Shown: positions 43,267 to 51,793 of the stretch, piece after piece
Layout: every line of letters begins with the position of its first letter
How positions within the stretch are numbered: the stretch's first letter is position 1
Assembly: GCF_015350995.1 (NCBI RefSeq)
Contig: NZ_JADKRW010000006.1
Location: forward strand, 124,001-188,000
Origin: Curtobacterium sp. VKM Ac-1393
Lineage (GTDB): Bacteria > Actinomycetota > Actinomycetes > Actinomycetales > Microbacteriaceae
Reading direction: 5' to 3'
Length of the DNA: 64,000 nucleotides
Program-made: the position numbers and the translations under genes
The notes under the pieces: model-generated
The model's input: the letters and a program-made list of their open reading frames with translations, nothing else
Databases searched by the model: none
What the model was told of the DNA's origin: nothing

Positions 43267-44775
43267 TCAGGAGCCGGTGAGCTTGCTCCCGCACGAGTAC
43301 GCCGCCGTGGTCACCGCGTCGAGGGCCGGCAGAGCAGCGGCACGGGGCGACCCGATGGCGTAGAACGCGAAGGTCAGGCGCGAGCCGTCCGCGGCGTCGA
43401 TGTAGCCGCCCAGGGTGTTCGCGCTGTCGATCCAACCGGTCTTCGCGTGCACCTTGCCGCGTGCGACCGCGTTCGCCCCCGTGAACCGGCTGGCGAGCGT
43501 GCCGGACTGGCCGGACACCGGCAGGGCGTTCGCGAGGGTGCCCAGACCCTTCGCACCCGCGGCGACCTGGACCATGAGGTGGGCGACGAAGTTCGGCGAC
43601 ACCGCGTTCGCGGCGCTCTCGCCGGAACCGTCCTTGATGACGATGCCCGCCGCGTCGACGCCGTACGACCCGAGCGCCGACCGGTACACCGACGTGAGGG
43701 ACGCCGCCGAGCCGTTCGAGCCGGCCTCCTTCGACGACACCCGGGCGAGCATCTCCGCCAGGGTGTTGTCCGAGTTCGGGATCATCTGCCCGATCAGGGT
43801 GGACACCGGCTGCGAGGACACGGTGGCGATGGTGTTCGTGCTGGTCGTGGCGCGCTTGACGACCTGCGCGTTCGCGGCACCGGCGACCCCGGCGTTCGCG
43901 AGCGCGGTGCGGAACGCGTCGCCCGCGCGGCCGACCGGGTCCTCTGACCGGGGCGAGGTCGCGGCGGACGGGTTCGCGCGGTCCCCGTCGACCATGAGCG
44001 CCGTGACCTTCGGCTGGTACCCGATGGTGCGCTCGGACACCGGCCACGTGGGGTCCCACGCGTCGGCGTCGCTCCAGTACGTGTCGTCCGTGACGATGGT
44101 GGTGACGGGAGTCCCGCCCAGCTTCGCCTTCACCTGCTGCGCGAGCTGCGCGAGCGTCGGTGCGCCCGGGTAGACGGTGCCGTTGCCGGCGGACAGGGTC
44201 GCGTCGCCGTGCCCGACCAGGGCGATCGTGCCGCCGGACTCCTGGGTGACCGTGGTCGGGATGCGGTGGTCGCCGCCGAGCACCGCGAGTGCCGTGGCCG
44301 TCGTCAGGGTCTTCATGACGCTGCCGGTCTGCGCTGCCTTGTCGCCGTCCTTCGAGAACAGGACCTTGCCGGTCTTCGCGTCCATGACGTAGCCCTCGAA
44401 GGCGCCGAGACCGCTCGCCGAGGCTGCGGTCGCGATCGAGCAGGTCCGGAGGGCGGAGGGTCCGGCCGGGTCCTTCGGCACCGCCCGGGCGTCCGGAGTG
44501 GGCGTGGGCGTGCTCGACGGCCGCTTCGTGCTGGTGGTCGTCCGGCCGGGAGTCGACGTCGCACTCGAGGTCGCCGCGGGTGCAGCGTCGGTGCGCGTGT
44601 CCGGCGTCATCGCGGCGGCGACCGCGACGGCACCGCCGGAACCGACCACCAGCAGCGCCGCGAGCCCGCCGGCGATCCACGGGACCGGACGACGCGCAGC
44701 GGAGGCGCGCACGGCTGCGACGGCGGCGCGGACACGCTCCGGGACGGAAGGCGGGGTGGACTGCTGATCGGACAT
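43267..44775 (-). CDS. dacB: D-alanyl-D-alanine carboxypeptidase/endopeptidase (PBP4 class)
   Basis: This 502-residue protein has one membrane anchor (about 33-55) and a Thr/Ser/Pro linker, followed by a low-molecular-weight class C PBP. Active-site motifs are SVMK (Ser152, Lys155), SDN in PNSDNTLAEML and KTG in HAKTGWID. The large insert between SxxK and SxN is typical of PBP4. It trims peptidoglycan stem peptides outside the membrane. Start ATG 44775. Confidence 0.92.
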   Translation of the reverse strand: MSDQQSTPPSVPERVRAAVAAVRASAARRPVPWIAGGLAALLVVGSGGAVAVAAAMTPDTRTDAAPAATSSATSTPGRTTTSTKRPSSTPTPTPDARAVPKDPAGPSALRTCSIATAASASGLGAFEGYVMDAKTGKVLFSKDGDKAAQTGSVMKTLTTATALAVLGGDHRIPTTVTQESGGTIALVGHGDATLSAGNGTVYPGAPTLAQLAQQVKAKLGGTPVTTIVTDDTYWSDADAWDPTWPVSERTIGYQPKVTALMVDGDRANPSAATSPRSEDPVGRAGDAFRTALANAGVAGAANAQVVKRATTSTNTIATVSSQPVSTLIGQMIPNSDNTLAEMLARVSSKEAGSNGSAASLTSVYRSALGSYGVDAAGIVIKDGSGESAANAVSPNFVAHLMVQVAAGAKGLGTLANALPVSGQSGTLASRFTGANAVARGKVHAKTGWIDSANTLGGYIDAADGSRLTFAFYAIGSPRAAALPALDAVTTAAYSCGSKLTGS

Positions 44776-44848
44776 CGCGACCGATCCTACGGAACTGCGG
44801 CAGGAGCCTCCAGGCCGGATCTTCGCCCGGTGGACGACGTGCCCCGGA

Positions 44849-45844
44849 TCAGGGGGCTGTGGAGGGATCGTCCGCGGGGTAGCGCACGCCGACCTGGCGG
44901 CGCGCTTCGTCCATCGCGGCCATGATCGCGACGGACTGCTCGGCGTCCATCGGGCCGCCCTCGTGCACGCCCGAGGTGATCATCGCCTCGAACGCACGGG
45001 CCTCGTGACCGTAGCCAGCGAGCTCCTCGCGCGCGTCGAACTCCTCGACCACGACGCCGTCGCGATCGCGGATCCGCCACGTCGTCGGGGTGTACCAGGT
45101 GGAGTCGATGTCGATGCGCCCCGATTCGCCGATGACCGACGCGGTGTTCGGACTCCGCAGGTCCATCCCGAAGTGGATCACGGACTGTGCGCCGCCGTCG
45201 TGCGTGAGGACGATGCCCATCTGCGTGTCGACCCCCTGCTCGCTCAGCGTGCCGGCCGCGACGAGCGACGTGGGCACACCGAGCACGTCGACGGCGAACG
45301 ACACCGGGTAGACGCCCAGGTCCAGCAGTGCCCCACCGCCGAGGGCGGGATCGCGCAACCGGTGCGACGCATCAGTGGGCAGGGCCTGGTGGTGCGTGGC
45401 CTCGACGACCACCGGCCGGCCGATCCGTCCTTCGGCCAGGACCGCGCGGATCATCGCCATCTGCGGCAGGAACCGGGTCCACATCGCCTCGGTCACGGCG
45501 ACGCCGGCCCGACGTGCCGCGTCGACCACGGTCCGCGCCTCGGCCGCCGTCATCGTGAAGGCCTTCTCGACGAGCACGTGCTTGCCGGCGCCGATCGCGA
45601 GCAGGGCGTCCGCGGCGTGCCGGACGTGCGGGGTGGCCACGTAGACGGCGTCGACGGTGTCGTCCGCGACGAGCTCCTCGTACGAGCCGTGCGCCCGCGG
45701 GATGTCGAACTCCGCCGCGAACGCCTCGGCGTGGTCGCGTGTGCGGCTGCCGACCGCCGTGAACTCGATGCCCGCGGCGACGCAGTCGCCCACGAAGGAC
45801 CGGGCGATGCCGCCCGTGCCGATGACTCCCCAGCGAACCGTCAT
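44849..45844 (-). CDS. Gfo/Idh/MocA-family oxidoreductase
   Basis: This 331-residue NAD(P)-dependent protein has a Rossmann start WGVIGTGGIARSFVGD and the EKAFT motif (HVLVEKAFTMTA) holding the conserved Lys. A C-terminal alpha/beta domain includes GGALLDLGVYPVSFA. Relatives act on cyclitols, deoxysugars or trans-dihydrodiols, and no substrate can be inferred. It stands alone between dacB and a divergent phosphatase gene. Confidence 0.88.
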   Translation of the reverse strand: MTVRWGVIGTGGIARSFVGDCVAAGIEFTAVGSRTRDHAEAFAAEFDIPRAHGSYEELVADDTVDAVYVATPHVRHAADALLAIGAGKHVLVEKAFTMTAAEARTVVDAARRAGVAVTEAMWTRFLPQMAMIRAVLAEGRIGRPVVVEATHHQALPTDASHRLRDPALGGGALLDLGVYPVSFAVDVLGVPTSLVAAGTLSEQGVDTQMGIVLTHDGGAQSVIHFGMDLRSPNTASVIGESGRIDIDSTWYTPTTWRIRDRDGVVVEEFDAREELAGYGHEARAFEAMITSGVHEGGPMDAEQSVAIMAAMDEARRQVGVRYPADDPSTAP

Positions 45845-45973
45845 GGGCCCATGTCTACCAGTGCAGGCCTCAGCACTTCGGTATGGACTCCACGGGTGAT
45901 TGCCAGCTAACGTGCTCCACGATCCCCCATCCGGGGGTCACCCCTCCCCGAGTCGAAGGTGTGCAGGTCCTCC

Positions 45974-47653
45974 ATGCGCCGTTCCGTCCTCACCGTCGTC
46001 GCCACGAGCGCGGCGATCGTCCTCACGTCCACCCTCGTCGGCGGACCGGCCAGCGCCCACGGATGGGGCGACCCAGGACACGGACCGGGGCACTCGCCAG
46101 GGCACTCCGCCGATGCCGGTCTGACGCCGCGGACGCACTTCACGATGGCCGCCGACGGCTCGTCCGGCGCGACCCAGGGCGGCGAGGGCATCCCGAACAT
46201 CGACTCCGTCAAGAAGACCATCGCCACCTACTACGGCGACCCCGGAACCGGTCTGGCCGACCGCTCCGACTCCCCCTACATCCGTGAGATGCGGTCCATC
46301 GTCGACCGTCAGCGTGCCGGACTGCAGCGGATCCACGACCGCGCCGTCCGCCACGGCGAGAAGCCGGCGATCGTGCTCGACGCCGACGACACCACGCTCT
46401 GGACCTACGACATGGAGGTCGCGGACATGCACTTCGTCTTCGACCCCGCACGGCAGGACGAGTGGGTGCAGGACGAGCGCTTCGCCGCCACTCCGTCCAT
46501 GGTCGGCTTCGTCAACCGCGCCGCCGGGATGGGCTTCACCGTGTTCGGACTGACCGGCCGGAACGACGACCAGAAGACCGCGACCGTGCAGAACCTGTCG
46601 AAGGTCGGCTACACCGCCTTCACCGAGGACCGCTTCTTCACGAAGTGGACCGGCAAGGGCGCCTCGCAGCAGCCGTCGTACGTGACCTGCGCCGCCGCGA
46701 GCTGCACGACCGTCGAGTACAAGGCCCAGACGCGCAAGCACATCGAGCAGGACCTCGGCTACGACATCACGCTGAACATCGGCGACCAGTGGAGCGACCT
46801 GCAGGGTGGGTACGCCGACCGCTCGCTCAAGCTGCCGAACCCGACGTACTTCCTGCCCTCGGCCGACCTGCCCGGCGTCTCCGAGCCCCGGCTGTCCCCA
46901 CGGACGCAGTTCACGATGGCGGCCGACGGCTCCTCCGGCACGACGCAGTCCGGTGAGGGCATCCCGAACATCGACTCCGTCAAGAAGACCATCGCCACGT
47001 ACTACGGCGACCCCGGCACCGGACTCGCGAACCGCACCGAGTCCCCCTACATCCGCGAGATGCGGTCCATCGTCACGCGACAGGCACCCGTCGTCGCTGC
47101 CCAGTGCGCCGTCGGCCGCAAGCAGCACCGCAACCCCGCGATCGTGCTCGACGCCGACGACACCACGCTCTGGACCTACGACATGGAGGTCGCGGACATG
47201 CACTTCGTCTTCGACCCCGCACGGCAGGACGAGTGGGTGCAGGACGAACGATTCCCGGCAACCCCCTCGATGGCCTCGCTCGTGTCGATCGCACAGCGCG
47301 CCGGCTGCACGGTCATCGGACTGACCGGGCGGAACACCGACCAGGAGACCGCCACCATCGACAACCTGCGGAAGGTCGGGTACCCGCAGTTCTCGGCCAC
47401 GAAGCGCGGCACCGAGACCTACTACACGAAGTGGACCGGGGTCGGAGCGTCACAGCAGCCGTCGTACATCACGTGCGCCACGGCGAAGTGCACCACGGTC
47501 GAGTACAAGTCGCAGACCCGGGCACACATCGAGTCACGCTCCGGCGGCCGGTACGACGTGGTCGCGAACTTCGGTGACCAGTACAGCGACCTGCTCGGTG
47601 GGTCGGCGGATCGGAGCGTGAAGCTGCCGAACCCGACGTACTACCTGCCCTGA
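45974..47653 (+). CDS. Secreted acid phosphatase-like protein with two tandem HAD domains
   Basis: This 559-residue protein has a signal peptide (MRRSVLTVVATSAAIVLTST, cut near ASAHG) and a His/Gly-rich mature start. Two HAD phosphatase domains follow, each with the nucleophile motif VLDADDTTLW (Asp136/Asp138 and Asp393/Asp395), LTGRN, and a late acidic loop (NIGDQWSDL, NFGDQYSDL). They resemble class B / HAD IIIB acid phosphatases. Such enzymes release phosphate from nucleotides or sugar phosphates outside the cell. The second half repeats the first with a 257-residue period. ATG 45974 gives the complete signal peptide. Confidence 0.88.
   Translation: MRRSVLTVVATSAAIVLTSTLVGGPASAHGWGDPGHGPGHSPGHSADAGLTPRTHFTMAADGSSGATQGGEGIPNIDSVKKTIATYYGDPGTGLADRSDSPYIREMRSIVDRQRAGLQRIHDRAVRHGEKPAIVLDADDTTLWTYDMEVADMHFVFDPARQDEWVQDERFAATPSMVGFVNRAAGMGFTVFGLTGRNDDQKTATVQNLSKVGYTAFTEDRFFTKWTGKGASQQPSYVTCAAASCTTVEYKAQTRKHIEQDLGYDITLNIGDQWSDLQGGYADRSLKLPNPTYFLPSADLPGVSEPRLSPRTQFTMAADGSSGTTQSGEGIPNIDSVKKTIATYYGDPGTGLANRTESPYIREMRSIVTRQAPVVAAQCAVGRKQHRNPAIVLDADDTTLWTYDMEVADMHFVFDPARQDEWVQDERFPATPSMASLVSIAQRAGCTVIGLTGRNTDQETATIDNLRKVGYPQFSATKRGTETYYTKWTGVGASQQPSYITCATAKCTTVEYKSQTRAHIESRSGGRYDVVANFGDQYSDLLGGSADRSVKLPNPTYYLP
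46130..47653 (+). repeat. Direct in-frame duplication within the HAD phosphatase gene, 771-bp period
   Basis: Copy 1 starts at 46130 and copy 2 at 46901. The 110 bp at 46367-46476 and 47138-47247 are identical, while flanks diverge more, a pattern of recent gene conversion or selection on that patch. Confidence 0.85.
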
Positions 47654-47668
47654 GCGGGTGCGCGGCGG

Positions 47669-48109
47669 TCAGCGCCGGTGCTTGCCGAGTGCCGCGTCCG
47701 GCGCCGCCATGGGGTGGTTGCGGAACCAGCGCAGCAGGGCGCGCGCCTTGCTCGCGTCCGCGCTGCGGTCGCCGTCGGCCAGGAACGGGTCGAACCCGTC
47801 CGGCAGCGGCGTCTCCGCATCGCGGTCGAACGCCATCGTCCACTCGCCGAAGCGCGGCGTGTGGATGCGCTCCTCGACCAGCAGGCCGACATCGGTGTGG
47901 CGGGGGTCGTCGATGATGCGCTGGTAGGTCTCGAGCACCGCGTCCTCGGGGCCCTCCAACAGCTGCATGAACCGGCCGTCCTTGTAGACCAGCAGGCCGG
48001 ACAGGCCGGACGCGGCGTTGCGGGATCGCGCGTGTTCGAGCAGCGCGTCCAGCCGTTCCTGGTCGAAGGGCTCGTCAGCGGCACTCATGTAGAGAAGGGA
48101 GAGCAGCAT
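47669..48109 (-). CDS. BLUF-domain blue-light sensor protein
   Basis: This 146-residue protein is a short BLUF protein. It has the flavin-pocket residues Tyr7 (LLYMS), Asn31 (SRNAASGLSG), Gln49 (GRFMQLLEG), and Trp90/Met92 (FGEWTMAF). BLUF domains bind FAD and switch hydrogen bonding under blue light. Beyond residue 95 there is only a ~50-residue Asp/Ala/Arg tail, so no output enzyme is fused and a partner protein is implied. Convergent with the phosphatase gene. Confidence 0.9.
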   Translation of the reverse strand: MLLSLLYMSAADEPFDQERLDALLEHARSRNAASGLSGLLVYKDGRFMQLLEGPEDAVLETYQRIIDDPRHTDVGLLVEERIHTPRFGEWTMAFDRDAETPLPDGFDPFLADGDRSADASKARALLRWFRNHPMAAPDAALGKHRR

Positions 48110-48211
48110 GACGACCTTTCGACGCGCGGAGTGGGCTCGGTTCCGATCGTGGCCGATCGACGAGCAACCGTGCAGCCCCAGAACGGGGAACCGCTCGGCA
48201 CCCCGTACCGG

Positions 48212-49021
48212 TCACTGCGCGTCGTACGTGCGGACCCAGTCGATCTGCAGGTGACCGGCGCGGCCCCAGTTGCCGACCTGCACCATGTACCGGTGCGGGC
48301 TCGTCGGGACGTTCCGCGCCACCGTGAAGACGAGCTTGCCGTCGAGGTAGTAGTGGATCGCCTTCCCGGGGATCCACTCCGTCGTGTAGGTGTGCCAGTC
48401 GCGCCACGACACATGCGTGTTGTAGTTGTCCGAGGCCCGCTCGAGCCCGGGCAGCATCGAGTGGTGGAACACGCGCGGTGACCCGTCGAAGTTGCCCTCG
48501 GGGTAGTTCAGCTCGCCGTCCGCCCAGTCGTTCGACGTCGGCCAGAGCATGATGGCGGCACCGTTCTTGGTGCCGCCCGTCGCCCGTGCGCGGATGCTGA
48601 AGGACCCACCGACGTGGGACCAGGCGTCTTCCGGCGTACCGAAGGTGCCGGCCGAGCCGTGCTCGCCGTCGAGGCTGATGTCCATGTACCCGTCGTGGGC
48701 GCTGACCATCTTGCTCGACCAGTACTTGTCACCGGTGCCGTCCGGGTACGGCTGCCACGAGTCCTTGTACGTCTCCGCGAACGGCCCGTCAGCCGCAGCG
48801 GGCGTGTCGAAGTCGACCGAGAACGTCGGCTCACGACCGATGGTCGGATCGGCAGCGACCGCGTTGGGCTCCGGCGTCCCACTCGTGCGCGGACCCGCAG
48901 CCCCGGAGGTGGTGGACGACGACGCGGACTCGGCGTGGGACTGCGGCACAGCAGCGGCGGTGACCGCCAACGCGGCGGCTGCCGCAGCCACCAGGACGAC
49001 GGTCGTCACACGTTTGAACAC
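48212..49021 (-). CDS. Secreted GH16-like concanavalin-fold protein
   Basis: This 269-residue protein has a signal peptide (cleavage near SHAES), a Ser/Thr linker to residue ~60, and a jelly-roll domain: FSIRARATGGTKNGAAIMLWPT, then WADGELNYPEGNF, and HTYTTEWIPGKAIHYYLDGKL. In GH16 the catalytic strand is E-x-D-x-x-E. Here it reads Glu170-Leu-Asn172-Tyr-Pro-Glu175, so the middle Asp is Asn. It may still bind or cut a beta-glucan or other polysaccharide. Start ATG 49021. Confidence 0.8.
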   Translation of the reverse strand: MFKRVTTVVLVAAAAAALAVTAAAVPQSHAESASSSTTSGAAGPRTSGTPEPNAVAADPTIGREPTFSVDFDTPAAADGPFAETYKDSWQPYPDGTGDKYWSSKMVSAHDGYMDISLDGEHGSAGTFGTPEDAWSHVGGSFSIRARATGGTKNGAAIMLWPTSNDWADGELNYPEGNFDGSPRVFHHSMLPGLERASDNYNTHVSWRDWHTYTTEWIPGKAIHYYLDGKLVFTVARNVPTSPHRYMVQVGNWGRAGHLQIDWVRTYDAQ

Positions 49022-49166
49022 GATGCCTCCGACGGTCGGCCGCCGGGGTCTCGGGGCGGTGCTGGTGGTGGATCACGGGGATGCCCGCATCGCGATGAGG
49101 CTATCCCGCGCTCCACCCCGTTGTCAGTCCCGAGACCAAGGGGTGCGGTTTCCCGCAGACGCAGAA

Positions 49167-49205
49167 ATCCCCGGTCAGGACCTGGTGGGGGTCGTGACCG
49201 GGGAT
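49167..49205 (-). terminator. Intrinsic terminator of tRNA-Thr
   Basis: ATCCCCGGTCA (49167-49177) pairs with TGACCGGGGAT (49195-49205). On the minus strand the stem is followed by TTTCTG. It lies 9 bp past the tRNA 3' end. Confidence 0.75.
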
Positions 49206-49213
49206 GTGTTCTG

Positions 49214-49286
49214 AGCCGCCTGTCGGAATCGAACCGACGACCTATTCATTACGAGTGAATCGCTCTACCGACTGAGCTAAGGCGGC
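49214..49286 (-). tRNA. tRNA-Thr, anticodon CGU
   Basis: The minus strand folds into a complete cloverleaf. The acceptor GCCGCCT pairs with AGGCGGC, the D-stem is GCTC/GAGC, and the anticodon stem ATTCA/TGAAT holds loop CTCGTAA. The T-arm is GTCGG-TTCGATT-CCGAC. Anticodon CGT reads ACG (Thr). CCA is not encoded. Confidence 0.95.
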
Positions 49287-49332
49287 GCGCTCGCTCCGAG
49301 ACCGGAGCGGCACGAGCAATGACTATACAGGT

Positions 49333-49968
49333 TCAGACGAGTGAACGCGAAACGAGCACGCCGAGCTCCGCGAACGATCGCTGGAGCTCGTCGACCAGGT
49401 GCGAACCGGCCTCGGACCCAGACCACTCCCACCACGCGTGCCGGAGCGCGCCGAGTGCCACGATCGACGCCAGGCGTGCCCGGCGGCGCAGCGCATCCGG
49501 GTCGGCGGCGAGCTCGGGGTCCTCGCGCTCGAGTCGGCGCGTGACGGCCGCCTGGATCTCGGCCTGGAACTCCTTCATCGACTCCATGCGGCGGCTGAAC
49601 AGCTCCGGGTTCGCCCGCAACACCTGCTGACGTTCCTCGATCAGGCCGCGTTCCTCGATGAGTTCCTGCGCCGAGTGCACGAGCAGTGCTCCGAGGTCCG
49701 ACAGCAGGTCGCCGCCGGGGCCACCGCCGACGAACTCCTGCAGCGCAGCGTCGTCGGGGAGTTCGGGGTCGTCCCCGAGGATCGCCTGTTCCTTGTTCGC
49801 GAAGTAGTTGAAGAACGTGCGGGGCGAGACGTCCGCACGCCGCGAGATCTCGTCGACCGTCACCGCACTGAGACCGTCCTCGATCGCGATGCGGAGCGCC
49901 GCCTGCTGGATGGCGCGTCGAGTGGCGCGGCGTTTCCGTTCGCGCAGGCCGGGTTCAGCGTCGGGCAT
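49333..49968 (-). CDS. TetR-family transcriptional regulator
   Basis: This 211-residue regulator has an N-terminal HTH: RAIQQAALRIAIEDGL, then VTVDEISRRADVSPRTFFNYFANKEQAI, typical TetR_N. The C-terminal ligand domain is divergent. It ends before tRNA-Thr, and holB lies just downstream of the neighbouring convergent end; no obvious target gene or operator is adjacent. Start ATG 49968. Confidence 0.9.
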   Translation of the reverse strand: MPDAEPGLRERKRRATRRAIQQAALRIAIEDGLSAVTVDEISRRADVSPRTFFNYFANKEQAILGDDPELPDDAALQEFVGGGPGGDLLSDLGALLVHSAQELIEERGLIEERQQVLRANPELFSRRMESMKEFQAEIQAAVTRRLEREDPELAADPDALRRRARLASIVALGALRHAWWEWSGSEAGSHLVDELQRSFAELGVLVSRSLV

Positions 49969-49989
49969 GCCGTGATTGTCGCATGCTCG

Positions 49990-51132
49990 TCAGCGCCGGG
50001 CGCGAGCGACCGTGACGAGCAGGGCCTCGAGCGCGAGCAGCGGGGCGACGTTGGCGCCGATCCGCTGCCGGGCCAGCGCGATCGCGTCGAGCACCTCGAG
50101 TGCAGCGGCCGGTGTGGTCGTCTCCAGCGCCCGGTCGAGGTGCTCGCGCATCGCGAGGTTCACGGGTTCGGCCGGGGCGCCGAGTCCGAGCAGCAGCAGG
50201 TCGCGGTAGAGCGACGAGACGTCGACCAGGATGCGGTCGAGCCCGTCGCGCAGGCTGCGGGTCGCGCGGCGCTTCTGGTCGTCCTCGAGCACCCGGAGTT
50301 GCGATCGGAGAGCCGGCGGGATCGTGCCGCCGGGTTCGACGCCGAGTGACCGGAGTGCGGCGTCGCGCTCCTCGGAGTCGCGCTCCTGCGTGATGGCCTT
50401 GGCGTCCTCGTCGGCGACGGCGAGCAGGTCGGCCGCAGCCATCACGGCGTCGCCGACGCTCCGGACGCCGAGCACGGTCGTCAGGGTCCGGCGACGACGA
50501 TCGCGCGCGTCCTCGCTCGTGGCCAGGCGCTGCGCCATCCCGATGTGGCTCTGTGCCTGGCGTGCGGCGTCCATCGCGAGCGCGCGGTCGATGCCGGTGC
50601 GGGCGACGAGCAGGTCGGCGACGGACTCGATGCCGGGGACCCGCAGGCGCACCGAACGGACCCGCGACCGGATCGTCGGCAACAGGTCGGCCTCACTCGG
50701 GGCGCACAGGATCCACACCGTTCGCTCGGGTGGTTCCTCGAGCGCCTTGAGGAGCAGGTTCGAGGTGCGCTCCGTCATGCGGTCGGCGTCCTCGATGATC
50801 ACGATGCGGTACCGCCCGACCGAGGGCGAGTAGTACGACGAGGTGACGAGCTGCCGGATCTCGTCGATGGTGATGATCACGCGCTGCGTCGACAGGACCG
50901 ACACGTCGGGGTGGGTCTTCGCGGTGATCTGCCGCAGGGTGTGGTCGTCGTCCGGACCGTCGCCGACGAGGGCGGCGGCGAACGCGGTCGCGACGTTCGA
51001 CCGACCGGACCCGGGCGGGCCGGTGATCAACCACGAGTGCGTCATGCCGCCGGTGCCGTCGGGCGACTCCGCCGCGTTCCGGAGGGACGCGACGGCTTCT
51101 TCTTGGCCGGTCAGGCCGTCCCACACGCTCAC
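49990..51132 (-). CDS. holB: DNA polymerase III subunit delta'
   Basis: This 380-residue AAA+ clamp-loader subunit starts VWDGLTGQEEAV and has a P-loop-like GPPGSGRSNVA in which the catalytic Lys is Arg. Other motifs are the SRC-like strand region RIVIIEDADRMTERTSNLLLKALEEPP and a sensor-like LCAPSEADLLPTIRSR. The Arg fits a subunit that need not hydrolyse ATP. Start is GTG 51132. It lies 25 bp after tmk, the common tmk-holB pairing. Confidence 0.93.
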   Translation of the reverse strand: MSVWDGLTGQEEAVASLRNAAESPDGTGGMTHSWLITGPPGSGRSNVATAFAAALVGDGPDDDHTLRQITAKTHPDVSVLSTQRVIITIDEIRQLVTSSYYSPSVGRYRIVIIEDADRMTERTSNLLLKALEEPPERTVWILCAPSEADLLPTIRSRVRSVRLRVPGIESVADLLVARTGIDRALAMDAARQAQSHIGMAQRLATSEDARDRRRRTLTTVLGVRSVGDAVMAAADLLAVADEDAKAITQERDSEERDAALRSLGVEPGGTIPPALRSQLRVLEDDQKRRATRSLRDGLDRILVDVSSLYRDLLLLGLGAPAEPVNLAMREHLDRALETTTPAAALEVLDAIALARQRIGANVAPLLALEALLVTVARARR

Positions 51133-51157
51133 GGGACCATCCTGCCAGCGACGACCG

Positions 51158-51793
51158 TCATGCCGGGTCGATCGCGACGAGCGGGGCGACCGCTGCACGG
51201 ATGGCGCGCTGGACGTCTGCGGTGGAACCGCCTGCGTCGACGACGAGGAACCGCTCGGGTTCGGCCGCCGCCATCGCGAGGAACGCCTGCCGCACCGACT
51301 CGTGGAACGCCTCGGCCTCGGACTCGAGCCGGTCGAACGTGTCGCCACGGGCTGCGGCGACGCGGGCACGACCGACCGTGACGTCGAGGTCGAGCAGGAT
51401 CGTCAGGTCCGGCACCAGGCCGTCCGCCGCCCACTCGGACACCGAGCGGATGTGCTCGGCGCCCAGGCCGCGGGCGACCCCCTGGTACGCGACCGAGGAG
51501 TCGATGTAGCGGTCCTGCAGCACGACCTCGTCGCGGGTGATCGCGGGACGGACGACCGTCTCGACGTGGTGCGCGCGGTCGGCGGCGTACAGCAGCGCCT
51601 CGGCTCGGGGCGAGACGTGTCCGCGTTCGTGCAGGACGATCTCGCGGATCCGGACGCCCAGGTCGGTGCCGCCGGGCTCACGGGTCCGCAGGACGGTGCG
51701 GCCGTGCTCGCCGAGCCACGCCGAGAGCAGCTCGGCCTGGGTCGTCTTGCCCACACCGTCGCCGCCCTCGAGCGTGATGAACCGACCGGTCAC
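51158..51793 (-). CDS. tmk: Thymidylate kinase
   Basis: This 211-residue enzyme phosphorylates dTMP to dTDP. It has P-loop FITLEGGDGVGKTTQ, the DR-x motif TREPGGTDLG, VLQDRYIDSSVAYQG, and a lid region around TVGRARVAAARGD. GTG 51793 overlaps the topA stop by 4 bp (GTGA), so topA, tmk and holB are coupled. It links to the thymidine salvage enzymes at 5-7 kb by pathway. Confidence 0.95.
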   Translation of the reverse strand: MTGRFITLEGGDGVGKTTQAELLSAWLGEHGRTVLRTREPGGTDLGVRIREIVLHERGHVSPRAEALLYAADRAHHVETVVRPAITRDEVVLQDRYIDSSVAYQGVARGLGAEHIRSVSEWAADGLVPDLTILLDLDVTVGRARVAAARGDTFDRLESEAEAFHESVRQAFLAMAAAEPERFLVVDAGGSTADVQRAIRAAVAPLVAIDPA

